DNA from: JAVBOW01 sp031551595
Lineage (GTDB): Bacteria > Bacteroidota > Bacteroidia > Bacteroidales > Rikenellaceae
DNA length: 5,487 nucleotides
Assembly: GCA_031551595.1 (NCBI GenBank)
Contig: JAVBNK010000070.1
Location: forward strand, 1 to 5,487
Direction: 5' to 3'
Positions 1 through 5,487 of the stretch are shown in pieces (the first letter of the stretch is position 1; each line of letters starts with the position of its first letter). The translations under genes and the position numbers were made by a program. The notes under the pieces were generated by a model that was not told the origin of the DNA, made no database searches, and saw only the letters and a list, made by a program, of their open reading frames with translations.

Positions 1-679
1 AGTTGAAGATATACCCGGCATGGGCGGTGTATTTTTTGCCCGTGTGCGCAAAAGCCAGCGAGAGGCTCTTGTCGCGGGCCTTCTGGCGGTCGTAGATCCC
101 CTCCGTGCCCCTGGTTTTATACTCCAGGTTGAAGCCCGACGAAGGCGAGATATTCTGGGCGTGGATGATCGAGAAATACTCCTCGGCATATTTTTTCTGC
201 CCCGAGGTGAAATAGCCGAACTGGGTGAAGGGATGCTTGACGTTGTAGAAATTCGTCCGCGACGGGGTGAACAGGTAGGCGTCGAAAGCCTGGGCGAACT
301 CGAAATCGCGGTGCTGCGGGCGGTCGAAGTAGCTCAGCGGAACGGACGCGCCCCCCAGGTTGCCCAGGTAGGCCGACCCGACATCCTTGCGCATGAACGG
401 ATAGTCGACCTGGAAGAGGTTGAGCGAGGTGTCGATGCTATGGATCTCGACGCTGTTGCGCCACAGGTCGACGTGCCAGCGGAAGTTTTCGCGCATACGT
501 ACCGAATCGTCGAAAAAGTACGATTCGAGGGGTTTGCGGGGCTTCTTTTCCTTTTGTTTTTTGCCTGCGGTGGTATCGGCCTGCCCCTGCGGAACGGACG
601 GCGCCTGCTGGGCCTGCACCTGCATACAGCACAGTACGGCGACCAGTATTCCCGTTATTTTCAACGAAGCGATCCGCAT
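1..679 (-). CDS. Putative outer-membrane porin (Porin_10-like), N-terminal part, cut by window edge
   Basis: Only the first 226 codons are present; the reading frame is open at base 1, so the protein continues to the left. The start is the ATG at 679-677. It opens a clear Sec signal peptide: a short basic start (MRIASLK), a hydrophobic stretch at about residues 8-18, and an AxA-like site (VQA, residues 21-23) before QQAP. There is no convincing lipobox, so type I cleavage is expected. A polar Lys-rich linker (about 36-46) follows. The mature part has the aromatic, alternating character of a beta-barrel and phrases I associate with the Bacteroidota 'putative porin' family: W-x-N-S-V-E-I-H-S-I-D-T-S-L, then 'AYLGNLGG', then 'FYNVKHPFTQFGYFTSGQKK'. 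The expected role is an outer-membrane channel of unknown substrate. The family call rests on recalled sequence character; the porin role itself is inferred from the family. It lies 80 bp downstream of pssA on the same strand but has its own promoter box. Confidence 0.8.
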   Translation of the reverse strand, partial: MRIASLKITGILVAVLCCMQVQAQQAPSVPQGQADTTAGKKQKEKKPRKPLESYFFDDSVRMRENFRWHVDLWRNSVEIHSIDTSLNLFQVDYPFMRKDVGSAYLGNLGGASVPLSYFDRPQHRDFEFAQAFDAYLFTPSRTNFYNVKHPFTQFGYFTSGQKKYAEEYFSIIHAQNISPSSGFNLEYKTRGTEGIYDRQKARDKSLSLAFAHTGKKYTAHAGYIFN

Positions 680-730
680 AAGCAGCAGCAAAGCGCCTCC
701 CGGCAACCGGGGAGATTTACTTTGCGCGGG

Positions 731-738
731 CAAAGATA
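731..738 (-). promoter_or_regulatory. Bacteroidota -7 promoter box (TATCTTTG) for the porin gene
   Basis: Read on the minus strand the bases are TATCTTTG, an exact match to the Bacteroidota housekeeping -7 consensus TAnnTTTG. It lies 51 bp upstream of the porin ATG, giving a predicted leader of roughly 45 nt. No good TTTG -33 element is seen 19-21 bp further upstream, so the match rests on the -7 box and its position. Confidence 0.5.
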
Positions 739-740
739 GC

Positions 741-759
741 AAAAAAACGGGATATTCCC
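741..759 (-). terminator. Weak intrinsic terminator candidate just after the pssA stop
   Basis: On the minus strand, directly after the pssA TAA, comes GGGA-ATA-TCCC, then G and seven T residues. The stem is only 4 bp, so it is a weak hairpin, but the T-run and the position at the end of pssA fit Rho-independent termination. The porin -7 box follows within 3 bp, so pssA transcription would end right at the porin promoter. Partial read-through into the porin gene is plausible. Confidence 0.35.
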
Positions 760-1452
760 TTACTTATTGCGGCATACGGCGGCACGCACGGCCGACACCG
801 CGACGTAGGCGGCGATGATGAGCGGCACGGCAGCGATCTGCAACACCGCGAGCGCCACGGCCGATGCGGCCAGAAAACAGTAGCGGAGTGCGTTTTCGCG
901 CCATCCCCACGCGTGGAATTTCAGCGAGAACATCCGCAGGTTGCACACCAGCAGGAAGCACAGCACAGCCGATGCGACAAGGAGCACTCCGGGCGAAAAC
1001 TCCGCCGCGCGGGTAAACGAAAGGTATCCGGCCGAGCCGACCAGCAATGCGCAGGCAGGCGTAGGCAGGCCGATGAATTCTTCGCTCTGCCGTTCGTCGA
1101 TATTGAATTTAGCCAGCCGCAACGCCGAAAATGCCGCCAGCAGGAACACCGGCACTCCCCACACGGCGCCGAATCCGTCCGTCGCCCCGGCAAACATCGT
1201 GAACATCACCGCCGAAGGCGCTACACCGAAGCTCACCACGTCAGCCAGCGAATCGAGTTGCTTGCCGATCTCGGAATATTGCTTCAGCAACCGCGCGGCG
1301 AAACCGTCCAGGAAATCGAACACGGCCGCCGCCGCGATCAGCCAGAACGCCGCGTCGAGCATACCCATGAATGCCGCCGTCACTGCCATACACCCGCACA
1401 GCAGGTTCAGCAACGTGATCATATTCGGAATGGTGAACATTTTAATTTTCAT
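760..1452 (-). CDS. pssA: CDP-diacylglycerol--serine O-phosphatidyltransferase (phosphatidylserine synthase)
   Basis: This integral membrane enzyme joins CDP-diacylglycerol and L-serine to give phosphatidylserine and CMP, the step toward phosphatidylethanolamine. With the start at 1452 (MKIKMFTIPN) the protein has 230 residues. The CDP-alcohol phosphatidyltransferase signature DG-x2-AR-x8-G-x3-D-x3-D is complete: D49, G50, A53, R54, G63, D67, D71. These residues bind the metal and the CDP group. PssA-type phrases flank it: 'TIPNMITLLNLLCG' near the N-terminus, 'RLAKFNID' at 112-119 and 'GLPTPA' at 128-133. Six to eight hydrophobic segments span the rest, with a long one at the C-terminus. In-frame ATGs also occur at 1470 and 1458. 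I chose 1452 because the -7 box at 1476-1483 places the transcript start near 1470, which would leave the 1470 codon almost without a leader. The gene is divergent from manC. It looks intact and unremarkable. Confidence 0.93.
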   Translation of the reverse strand: MKIKMFTIPNMITLLNLLCGCMAVTAAFMGMLDAAFWLIAAAAVFDFLDGFAARLLKQYSEIGKQLDSLADVVSFGVAPSAVMFTMFAGATDGFGAVWGVPVFLLAAFSALRLAKFNIDERQSEEFIGLPTPACALLVGSAGYLSFTRAAEFSPGVLLVASAVLCFLLVCNLRMFSLKFHAWGWRENALRYCFLAASAVALAVLQIAAVPLIIAAYVAVSAVRAAVCRNK

Positions 1453-1475
1453 ACGCATGGAAATTATCATTCATG

Positions 1476-1483
1476 CAAAGGTA
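1476..1483 (-). promoter_or_regulatory. Bacteroidota -7 promoter box (TACCTTTG) for pssA
   Basis: The minus-strand bases TACCTTTG match TAnnTTTG exactly and sit immediately upstream of the pssA start region. Transcription would begin at about 1469-1472. That favours translation from the ATG at 1458 or 1452 over the one at 1470. No clear TTTG -33 element is seen at the usual spacing. Confidence 0.55.
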
Positions 1484-1502
1484 GCCAAAAAACGGCGGCG
1501 AT

Positions 1503-1533
1503 TTTGCATTTGCGCTTTTTATACGTTATTTTG
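1503..1533 (+). promoter_or_regulatory. Possible plus-strand promoter for manC (TTTG-N19-TTATTTTG)
   Basis: TTTG at 1503-1506 is followed after exactly 19 bp by TTATTTTG at 1526-1533. That differs from the TAnnTTTG consensus at one base (T for A at the second position). Spacing and -33 match are ideal for Bacteroidota. It would start transcription near 1537-1540 and give manC a leader of about 285 nt that contains all the hairpins described below. No better box was found between here and the manC start. Because one key base deviates and such short AT-rich matches are common, this is tentative. Confidence 0.3.
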
Positions 1534-1611
1534 TAGTCAGAACACTCCCGCACCGGGCATTCATGCCCGCGGCTGCCGAGGCCGCGCCATAGATGCGAGC
1601 CGCGGGCCCGT

Positions 1612-1633
1612 GCCTTTCGCCGCGGCGAAAGGC
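1612..1633. repeat. Perfect 22-bp palindrome
   Basis: The left half GCCTTTCGCCG (1612-1622) is followed without any spacer by its exact reverse complement CGGCGAAAGGC (1623-1633). The symmetry stops at the next base on each side. As RNA it would be a hairpin with a small GC-rich loop. As DNA it could be a binding site for a dimeric protein, but the GC-rich content and similar neighbours make a repeat-element arm more likely. No T-run follows on either strand, so it is not an ordinary terminator. Confidence 0.8.
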
Positions 1634-1684
1634 GATAAACGCGACAAATAAATTACTCCGCCGCAGAGCGACGGGGTATCCACA

Positions 1685-1725
1685 GGGCTGCGATTGCCCG
1701 GGGCAATCGCAAAATCCCGCAGCCC
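1685..1725. repeat. Nested inverted repeat (8-bp outer, 11-bp inner)
   Basis: The outer arms GGGCTGCG and CGCAGCCC (1685-1692, 1718-1725) bracket the inner arms TGCGATTGCCC and GGGCAATCGCA (1689-1699, 1701-1711), which are separated by a single G. Outer and inner arms share bases 1689-1692, so both cannot form fully at once. One strand could therefore switch between two folds. The sequence between inner and outer right arms (AAATCCC) is also part of another dyad reaching 1760. Confidence 0.7.
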
Positions 1726-1822
1726 GACGCTTGGCGCCGGCCCCCGCAGCCGCGGGATTTGGCCGGGACGATCGACGTAACATGATGATTATGCAACCAT
1801 TGAAAGAATAAAAACCAACATA

Positions 1823-2902
1823 ATGAATAAAAACAGATATTGTGTCATCATGGCGGGCGGCGTCGGAAGCCGCTTCTGGCCTATCAGCCGCAACGCCAAA
1901 CCCAAGCAGTTTCTCGACATCCTGGACACCGGACGCTCGTTCATCCGCGCCACGTTCGAGCGTTTCCGGCCCATCGTACCGGTCGAAAACTTCCTGGTGG
2001 TCACCAACTCGGGCTACCGCGACCTGGTGCTCCAGCAGCTCCCCGAGCTCAGGCCGTCACAGGTGCTGGGCGAACCGATCGGCCGCAATACCGCTCCCTG
2101 CATCGCCTACGCCACGTTCCGCACGCTGGCCGTCGATCCCGACGCCGAGATGATCGTCACCCCGGCCGACCACCTGATCCTCAACGACGCCGAATTCTGC
2201 AAAGCGGTCGAAGAGTGCGCAGCCTTCGCCCACGACCATAACGCCCTGATGACCATAGGCCTGAAACCCACCCGGCCCGACACCGGCTACGGCTACATCC
2301 AGATCGGCGAGGCCGAGGGCAAAGGCCTCATCTGCAAAGTCAAGACCTTCACCGAAAAACCTAACGCCGAAATGGCGCAGGTGTTCGTGGACAGCGGTGA
2401 ATTTTTCTGGAACTCGGGCATCTTCGTCTGGAAGGCGCGTGCGATCCGCGAGGCGCTCACCCGGTTCCTGCCCGACACCACGCAGCTTTTCGAAGCGGTA
2501 GGCGAAGCATATAATACTGAAAACGAGCAGGAACGCATCGACCAGGTCTATGCCGAATGCCGCCCCATTTCGATCGACTTCGCGGTGATGGAGAAAGCCT
2601 CGAACGTCTACGTGCGTTGCAGCGACTTCGGGTGGTCGGACGTGGGCACGTGGGGGTCGCTCTACCAGAACTCCGAGAAGGACGATAACGGCAACGTGGT
2701 GCCGCAACATTGCCTGACCTACAACACCCGCAACTGCATCATCAAAACCCCGCCCGACATGCTGGCCGTGGTCGAGGGACTGGACGACTACATCGTCGTG
2801 CAGAGCGGCAACGCACTGATGGTTTGCCCGAAATCGAACGAACAGAACGTCAAAAAATACATCGACGACATCAAATTCACCAAAGGCGAAACTTTTATTT
2901 AA
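1823..2902 (+). CDS. manC: Mannose-1-phosphate guanylyltransferase (GDP-mannose pyrophosphorylase)
   Basis: This cytosolic enzyme makes GDP-mannose from mannose-1-phosphate and GTP, supplying mannose (and, via GDP-mannose dehydratase, fucose) units for surface glycans. The 359-residue protein is the short, single-function form: it has the nucleotidyltransferase domain but lacks the C-terminal phosphomannose isomerase cupin of the ~470-residue bifunctional type. The N-terminal signature AGGVGSRFWPISR...PKQF (residues 11-30) is the nucleotide-binding loop with the catalytic Arg and Lys. Other family motifs are GEPIGRNTAPC (83-93), TPADH (113-117) with the metal-binding Asp, FTEKP (176-180), FFWNSGIFVW (194-203) and GWSDVGTWGSL (270-280). 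The ATG at 1823 is preceded by an A-rich stretch without a Shine-Dalgarno sequence, normal for Bacteroidota, and starts just before the signature, so no upstream extension is needed. murF begins 7 bp after the stop. The gene symbol follows the function; the organism's own name may be manC or gmp. Confidence 0.93.
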   Translation: MNKNRYCVIMAGGVGSRFWPISRNAKPKQFLDILDTGRSFIRATFERFRPIVPVENFLVVTNSGYRDLVLQQLPELRPSQVLGEPIGRNTAPCIAYATFRTLAVDPDAEMIVTPADHLILNDAEFCKAVEECAAFAHDHNALMTIGLKPTRPDTGYGYIQIGEAEGKGLICKVKTFTEKPNAEMAQVFVDSGEFFWNSGIFVWKARAIREALTRFLPDTTQLFEAVGEAYNTENEQERIDQVYAECRPISIDFAVMEKASNVYVRCSDFGWSDVGTWGSLYQNSEKDDNGNVVPQHCLTYNTRNCIIKTPPDMLAVVEGLDDYIVVQSGNALMVCPKSNEQNVKKYIDDIKFTKGETFI

Positions 2903-2909
2903 ATCCGCC

Positions 2910-4175
2910 ATGATCGAACCTGCCGAAAAGATCGCCCTGCTCTACGAACATTACCTCGCATGCGGGAGTTGCGTATCGACCGACAGCCGCCGGGTAACCC
3001 CGGGGTCGCTGTTCTTTGCCCTGCACGGGGCGTCGTTCGACGGCAACCGCTTCGCCGCCGCCGCCCTGGAGGCGGGCGCTGCGGCAGCCGTGGTGGACGA
3101 TCCCGTAGCCGCCGTCGATCCTCGCTACATCCTGGCACATAATACTTTAACCGCATTGCAGCAATTGGGCGCCCACCACCGCCAGGTGTTGGGGTTGCCC
3201 GTGCTGGCGATCACCGGGACCAACGGCAAGACGACCACCAAAGAGTTGGTGGCACGGGTACTGGCGCGGCAGTTCCGGATAACAGTCACGGCGGGTAACC
3301 TGAATAACCACATCGGGGTACCGCTGACGCTGCTCTCCATCCATGCCGACGCAGAGATGGCCGTAGTCGAGATGGGTGCGGGCGCTCCGGGCGAAATCGC
3401 CGCATTGTGCCGCATCGCCCAGCCCAATTACGGCCTGATCACCAACATCGGCATGGCCCACCTCGAAGGATTCCGTGATTTCGAAGGCGTTCGCCGGGGG
3501 AAGGGAGAACTTTACGACTTCCTGGACGCTAACGGCGGCGTGGCCTTCTACCGGCAGGAAGACCCCGTGCTCGCAGGCATGGCCTCGGAGCGCGAAGGGC
3601 TCAACGCCGTGCCCTACTCCGAACTTGGGGGCGAAATCCCGAGCCATCTGGAGGGCGATTACAACCTGTACAACATCGCCGCGGCGGTGGCCGTCGGCCA
3701 GTATTTTGAAGTGTCGCAGGACGATATCCTCGATGCGGTGGCAGGCTACGTGCCCGACAACAACCGTTCGCAGGCGGTCGAAACCGCCTGCAACCGCCTG
3801 CTGGTGGATTGTTACAACGCCAACCCGTCGAGCATGAGGGCGGCATTGGAAAATTTCTCGCGCGGCGGCAAAGCCGTGGCAGCGGACAAGGTCACCATCC
3901 TGGGCGACATGTTCGAACTGGGCGATGCGGCGGCGGCTGAACATGCAGCCATCGTGAAGTTTGCAGCGTGTGCGGGACTCGGGCAGGTGATCTTCGCCGG
4001 CGAAAATTTCGCACAAGCCTCCGCCGCGACCGTGATACCGGATTTTGCGCCCCTCGTTTTTCCGACGACGGCCGAACTGATCGCCTATCTGCGCCAAAAC
4101 CCCTTTTCGGGCAAGCACATCCTCATCAAAGGGTCGCGCGGGATGCGGCTGGAAAGCATTACCGGATTATTGTAA
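2910..4175 (+). CDS. murF: UDP-N-acetylmuramoyl-tripeptide--D-alanyl-D-alanine ligase
   Basis: MurF adds D-Ala-D-Ala to the UDP-MurNAc-tripeptide using ATP, the last cytoplasmic step of peptidoglycan precursor synthesis. The 421-residue protein has the three Mur-ligase domains in order. N-terminal substrate domain: DSRRV (25-29) and FFALHG (35-40). Central ATPase domain: P-loop ITGTNGKTTTKE (101-112), AGNLNNHIGVPLT (128-140), VEMGA (153-157), TNIGMAHLEGF (178-188), and the KGE motif at 198-200, whose Lys is probably the carbamylated one. C-terminal domain: DCYNANPSSM (300-309), LGDMFELGD (331-339) and KGSRGMRLE (407-415). All core motifs are intact, so it should be active. One oddity: between about residues 236 and 247, where MurF proteins normally carry roughly 30 more residues of beta-strands before the 'GDYNLYN' motif, only a short linker is present. 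The 7-bp spacing to manC suggests co-transcription, and a strong terminator follows 31 bp after the stop. Confidence 0.95.
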   Translation: MIEPAEKIALLYEHYLACGSCVSTDSRRVTPGSLFFALHGASFDGNRFAAAALEAGAAAAVVDDPVAAVDPRYILAHNTLTALQQLGAHHRQVLGLPVLAITGTNGKTTTKELVARVLARQFRITVTAGNLNNHIGVPLTLLSIHADAEMAVVEMGAGAPGEIAALCRIAQPNYGLITNIGMAHLEGFRDFEGVRRGKGELYDFLDANGGVAFYRQEDPVLAGMASEREGLNAVPYSELGGEIPSHLEGDYNLYNIAAAVAVGQYFEVSQDDILDAVAGYVPDNNRSQAVETACNRLLVDCYNANPSSMRAALENFSRGGKAVAADKVTILGDMFELGDAAAAEHAAIVKFAACAGLGQVIFAGENFAQASAATVIPDFAPLVFPTTAELIAYLRQNPFSGKHILIKGSRGMRLESITGLL

Positions 4176-4206
4176 CACATTTCGAATCAGCACATCCAGG
4201 ATACTG

Positions 4207-4242
4207 AAGCGAGCCCGCGGCACGATTGCCGCGGGCTCGCTT
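4207..4242 (+). terminator. Strong Rho-independent terminator after murF
   Basis: A perfect 16-bp stem, AAGCGAGCCCGCGGCA (4207-4222) with TGCCGCGGGCTCGCTT (4227-4242), closes on a 4-nt CGAT loop and runs into TTTAT. It begins 31 bp past the murF stop and ends the manC-murF unit. Since murF and transketolase converge, the hairpin may also block transcripts arriving on the minus strand, although the T-tract on that side is poor. Confidence 0.88.
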
Positions 4243-4484
4243 TATGACGTATCGGCCTCAATGTGAATCGGGGATAAAATTCCGGATACCCCCGGACGAT
4301 GGGTCTTGCAGCCCCTTGCAAGGGACGCAGAGTTATCGGCACTAAAACCAGCCGTCCAAAAGCCGATCGCATGGGCCCGGGGCGAGGCCATCCGACACGA
4401 ACAGCCGATACACAGACATAAACCGAAGCGTCTTATCCCGGACTCGCGTCCATACAAACGGCTACACCCCGGCATGGGGAGGCA
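4243..4484. other. Non-coding spacer between convergent murF terminator and tkt
   Basis: About 240 bp with no convincing gene. Short open frames exist on both strands but match no family I recognise. A 12-bp perfect palindrome, CCCTTGCAAGGG, lies at 4313-4324, and its left flank (CTTGCA at 4305-4310) offers a competing partner for the right arm. A small CCCC-GGCAT-GGGG dyad at 4467-4479, 6 bp past the tkt stop, is the only hairpin close to that gene, and no T-run follows it on the minus strand, so the tkt terminator is not clear. No promoter box of the TAnnTTTG type was seen on either strand. Confidence 0.5.
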
Positions 4485-5487
4485 CTATTTTCCCAACAAT
4501 TCCCGGACTTCCCTGTACACCTGCGCGGCGGTGAAGCCGAATTTTTCGTCCAGCACGGCGTACGGAGCGGAGTACCCGAAGTGGTCGAGCCCGTGGACCA
4601 TCCCGGCATCGCCCACCAGGCCGCGCAACGTCACCGGCAGGCCCGACGTAAGCCCGTAGCGCGGCACTCCGGCGGTCAGCACGCTGTCCTGGTAATCGGC
4701 CGACTGGTCGCGGAACAACCCTTCCGAGGGTACCGATACGATCCTTGCCTCGATGCCGTCCGCAGCCAGCAGCGCCGCGCCTGCGACGAGCGTCGATACT
4801 TCCGAGCCGCTCGCCACCATCAGCACGTCGGCCTTCGGCGCATCCACGACCACATAAGCGCCCTTTGCGGCGGCCCCGGCCTCGTTGCGGCGGTCAGCCG
4901 AAGCGGGCAGGTCCTTGATGTTCTGGCGCGAAAGCACCATCGCGGCCGGACGGCGGCACTCCAACGCGCAAGCCCATGCGGCGACCGTTTCCGGACCGTC
5001 GGCCGGGCGCATCACCAGCATCGACCGCTCGCCCCGGTGGTTGTGCAACTGTTCCATCAGGCGCAGTTGGGCCTCATGCTCGACGGGTTGGTGCGTAGGG
5101 CCGTCCTCGCCCACGCGGAACGAGTCGTGCGACCATACGTAAACCACTTTCAGGCGCATCAGCGCCGCCAGCCTCACGGCCGGTTTCATATAGTCCGAAA
5201 AGACGAAGAACGTGCCGCAGGCCGGAATCACCCCGCCGTGCAGCGCCATTCCGTTGCAGATGCAGGCCATCGTCAGTTCGCATACCCCCGCCTGGAGGAA
5301 CCCGCCGCTGAAATCGCCCTTCGAGAAGGCCTTGCGGTATTTCAGGAATCCGTCGGTCTTGTCCGAATTGCTCAGGTCGGCCGACATGACGATCATGTTT
5401 TCAACCGTTTGTGCATAATAACCCAGCACCGCAGCCGACGCCGCGCGTGTAGCCATGCCTTCCGACAGCGCCACCTTCGAATAGTCC
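4485..5487 (-). CDS. tkt: Transketolase, C-terminal half, cut by window edge
   Basis: This thiamine-diphosphate enzyme of the non-oxidative pentose phosphate pathway moves two-carbon units between sugar phosphates in the cytosol. The frame is open at the right edge; 333 residues are visible, about half of the usual ~670. The N-terminal diphosphate-binding domain lies outside. Visible parts are the pyrimidine-binding domain and the C-terminal domain. Counting from the first visible residue: SADLSNSDKT (35-44); GVCE (67-70), with E70 at the place of the catalytic Glu that activates the cofactor; NGMALHGG (78-85); SHDS (119-122); the signature GEDGPTHQPVE (126-136); LSRQN (186-190), with the phosphate-binding Arg; and GLDHFGYSAP (299-308). 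The complete visible motif set argues for a working enzyme. An in-frame GTG at 5474 is not the start, because the family-typical DYSKVALSEGMATR runs straight through it. The full-length transketolase type is favoured over the split archaeal-like type, but the N-terminal half would have to be seen to settle this. Confidence 0.93.
   Translation of the reverse strand, partial: DYSKVALSEGMATRAASAAVLGYYAQTVENMIVMSADLSNSDKTDGFLKYRKAFSKGDFSGGFLQAGVCELTMACICNGMALHGGVIPACGTFFVFSDYMKPAVRLAALMRLKVVYVWSHDSFRVGEDGPTHQPVEHEAQLRLMEQLHNHRGERSMLVMRPADGPETVAAWACALECRRPAAMVLSRQNIKDLPASADRRNEAGAAAKGAYVVVDAPKADVLMVASGSEVSTLVAGAALLAADGIEARIVSVPSEGLFRDQSADYQDSVLTAGVPRYGLTSGLPVTLRGLVGDAGMVHGLDHFGYSAPYAVLDEKFGFTAAQVYREVRELLGK

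Larger units (their letters stand above)
1555..1760. repeat. Cluster of GC-rich inverted repeats between pssA and manC
   Basis: About 205 bp consists almost entirely of back-to-back dyads. From the left: GGGCAT/ATGCCC (1555-1560 with 1563-1568); GCCCGCGGCT/AGCCGCGGGC, 10 bp perfect (1565-1574 with 1598-1607); a 22-bp perfect palindrome (1612-1633); an imperfect 11-bp stem with a 3-nt loop (1654-1664 with 1668-1678); GGGCTGCG/CGCAGCCC (1685-1692 with 1718-1725) enclosing TGCGATTGCCC/GGGCAATCGCA, 11 bp perfect with a 1-nt spacer (1689-1699 with 1701-1711); and AAATCCCGC/GCGGGATTT (1712-1720 with 1752-1760). The density is far above chance even in GC-rich DNA. Candidate explanations are a REP/BIME- or MITE-like dispersed intergenic element, or a structured RNA leader of manC. 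Open frames cross it on both strands, but none looks like a protein family. Whether it recurs in the genome cannot be told from this window. Confidence 0.65.

Noticed and set aside
20..739. 239-residue open frame on the plus strand
   Set aside because: It lies antisense to the porin, whose signal peptide and family phrases are clear. High GC produces long stop-free antisense frames, and this one has a low-complexity Arg/Val/Glu-rich composition without a family match.
1612..1633. 22-bp palindrome considered as a transcription terminator for a gene in the divergent region
   Set aside because: No gene ends here and no T-run follows on either strand.
913..1651. Plus-strand open frames of 207 and 236 residues over pssA and the palindrome cluster
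   Set aside because: They are antisense to pssA, whose CDP-alcohol transferase motif is complete. The encoded His/Arg/Gln-rich or Ala/Asn-rich sequences look like frame shadows.
1555..1760. Repeats considered as a CRISPR array or integron attC site
   Set aside because: The arms are different from one another with no regular repeat-spacer period, no cas or integrase gene is present, and no attC core sites were recognised.
1526..1783. 85-residue minus-strand open frame in the pssA/manC intergenic region
   Set aside because: It is made almost wholly of the inverted-repeat cluster and its Ala/Arg/Gly-rich translation resembles no known family. It is probably a spurious frame through repeat DNA.
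1593..1811. 72-residue plus-strand open frame before manC
   Set aside because: It also runs through the palindromes, lacks a promoter or plausible start context, and its translation is low-complexity Arg/Ala/Pro.
2057..2911. 284-residue minus-strand open frame
   Set aside because: It is antisense to manC, which has every motif of the family; codon bias and conservation favour the plus frame.
3147..4118. 323-residue minus-strand open frame
   Set aside because: It is antisense to murF, which is unambiguous. The His/Gly/Val/Asp-rich translation is the usual shadow of a GC-rich gene.

Overview
The window looks like chromosomal housekeeping sequence from a GC-rich member of the Bacteroidota, most likely a gut Rikenellaceae such as Alistipes. 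Four things point there: a Bacteroidota-type putative porin (Porin_10-like) on the left edge, TAnnTTTG-type -7 promoter boxes (TATCTTTG, TACCTTTG) instead of E. coli-like -10 boxes, A-rich start regions without clear Shine-Dalgarno sequences, and strongly GC-biased third codon positions. The genus is inferred from general character; no marker gene was matched.

Layout. Left block, minus strand: the N-terminal 226 codons of an outer-membrane porin run off the left edge (1-679), preceded by its own -7 box. Upstream of it lies pssA, phosphatidylserine synthase (760-1452), also with a -7 box. Centre: a 350-bp divergent intergenic region holds a dense run of GC-rich inverted repeats (about 1555-1760) ahead of a plus-strand pair. 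That pair is a mannose-1-phosphate guanylyltransferase (1823-2902) and, 7 bp later, murF (2910-4175), closed by a strong 16-bp-stem terminator (4207-4242). Right block, minus strand: the C-terminal half of transketolase (4485-5487) converges on murF and runs off the right edge.

Functionally the genes serve envelope construction and central carbon metabolism. PssA makes phosphatidylserine for membrane lipid, the porin sits in the outer membrane, ManC makes GDP-mannose for glycans, MurF finishes the UDP-MurNAc-pentapeptide precursor, and transketolase works in the non-oxidative pentose phosphate pathway. No tRNA, rRNA, CRISPR array, insertion sequence or defence-like gene was seen.

I do not see a new multi-gene system here. 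The parts most worth a second look are the palindrome cluster upstream of manC (possible dispersed repeat or structured leader) and the unusually compact central domain of MurF.
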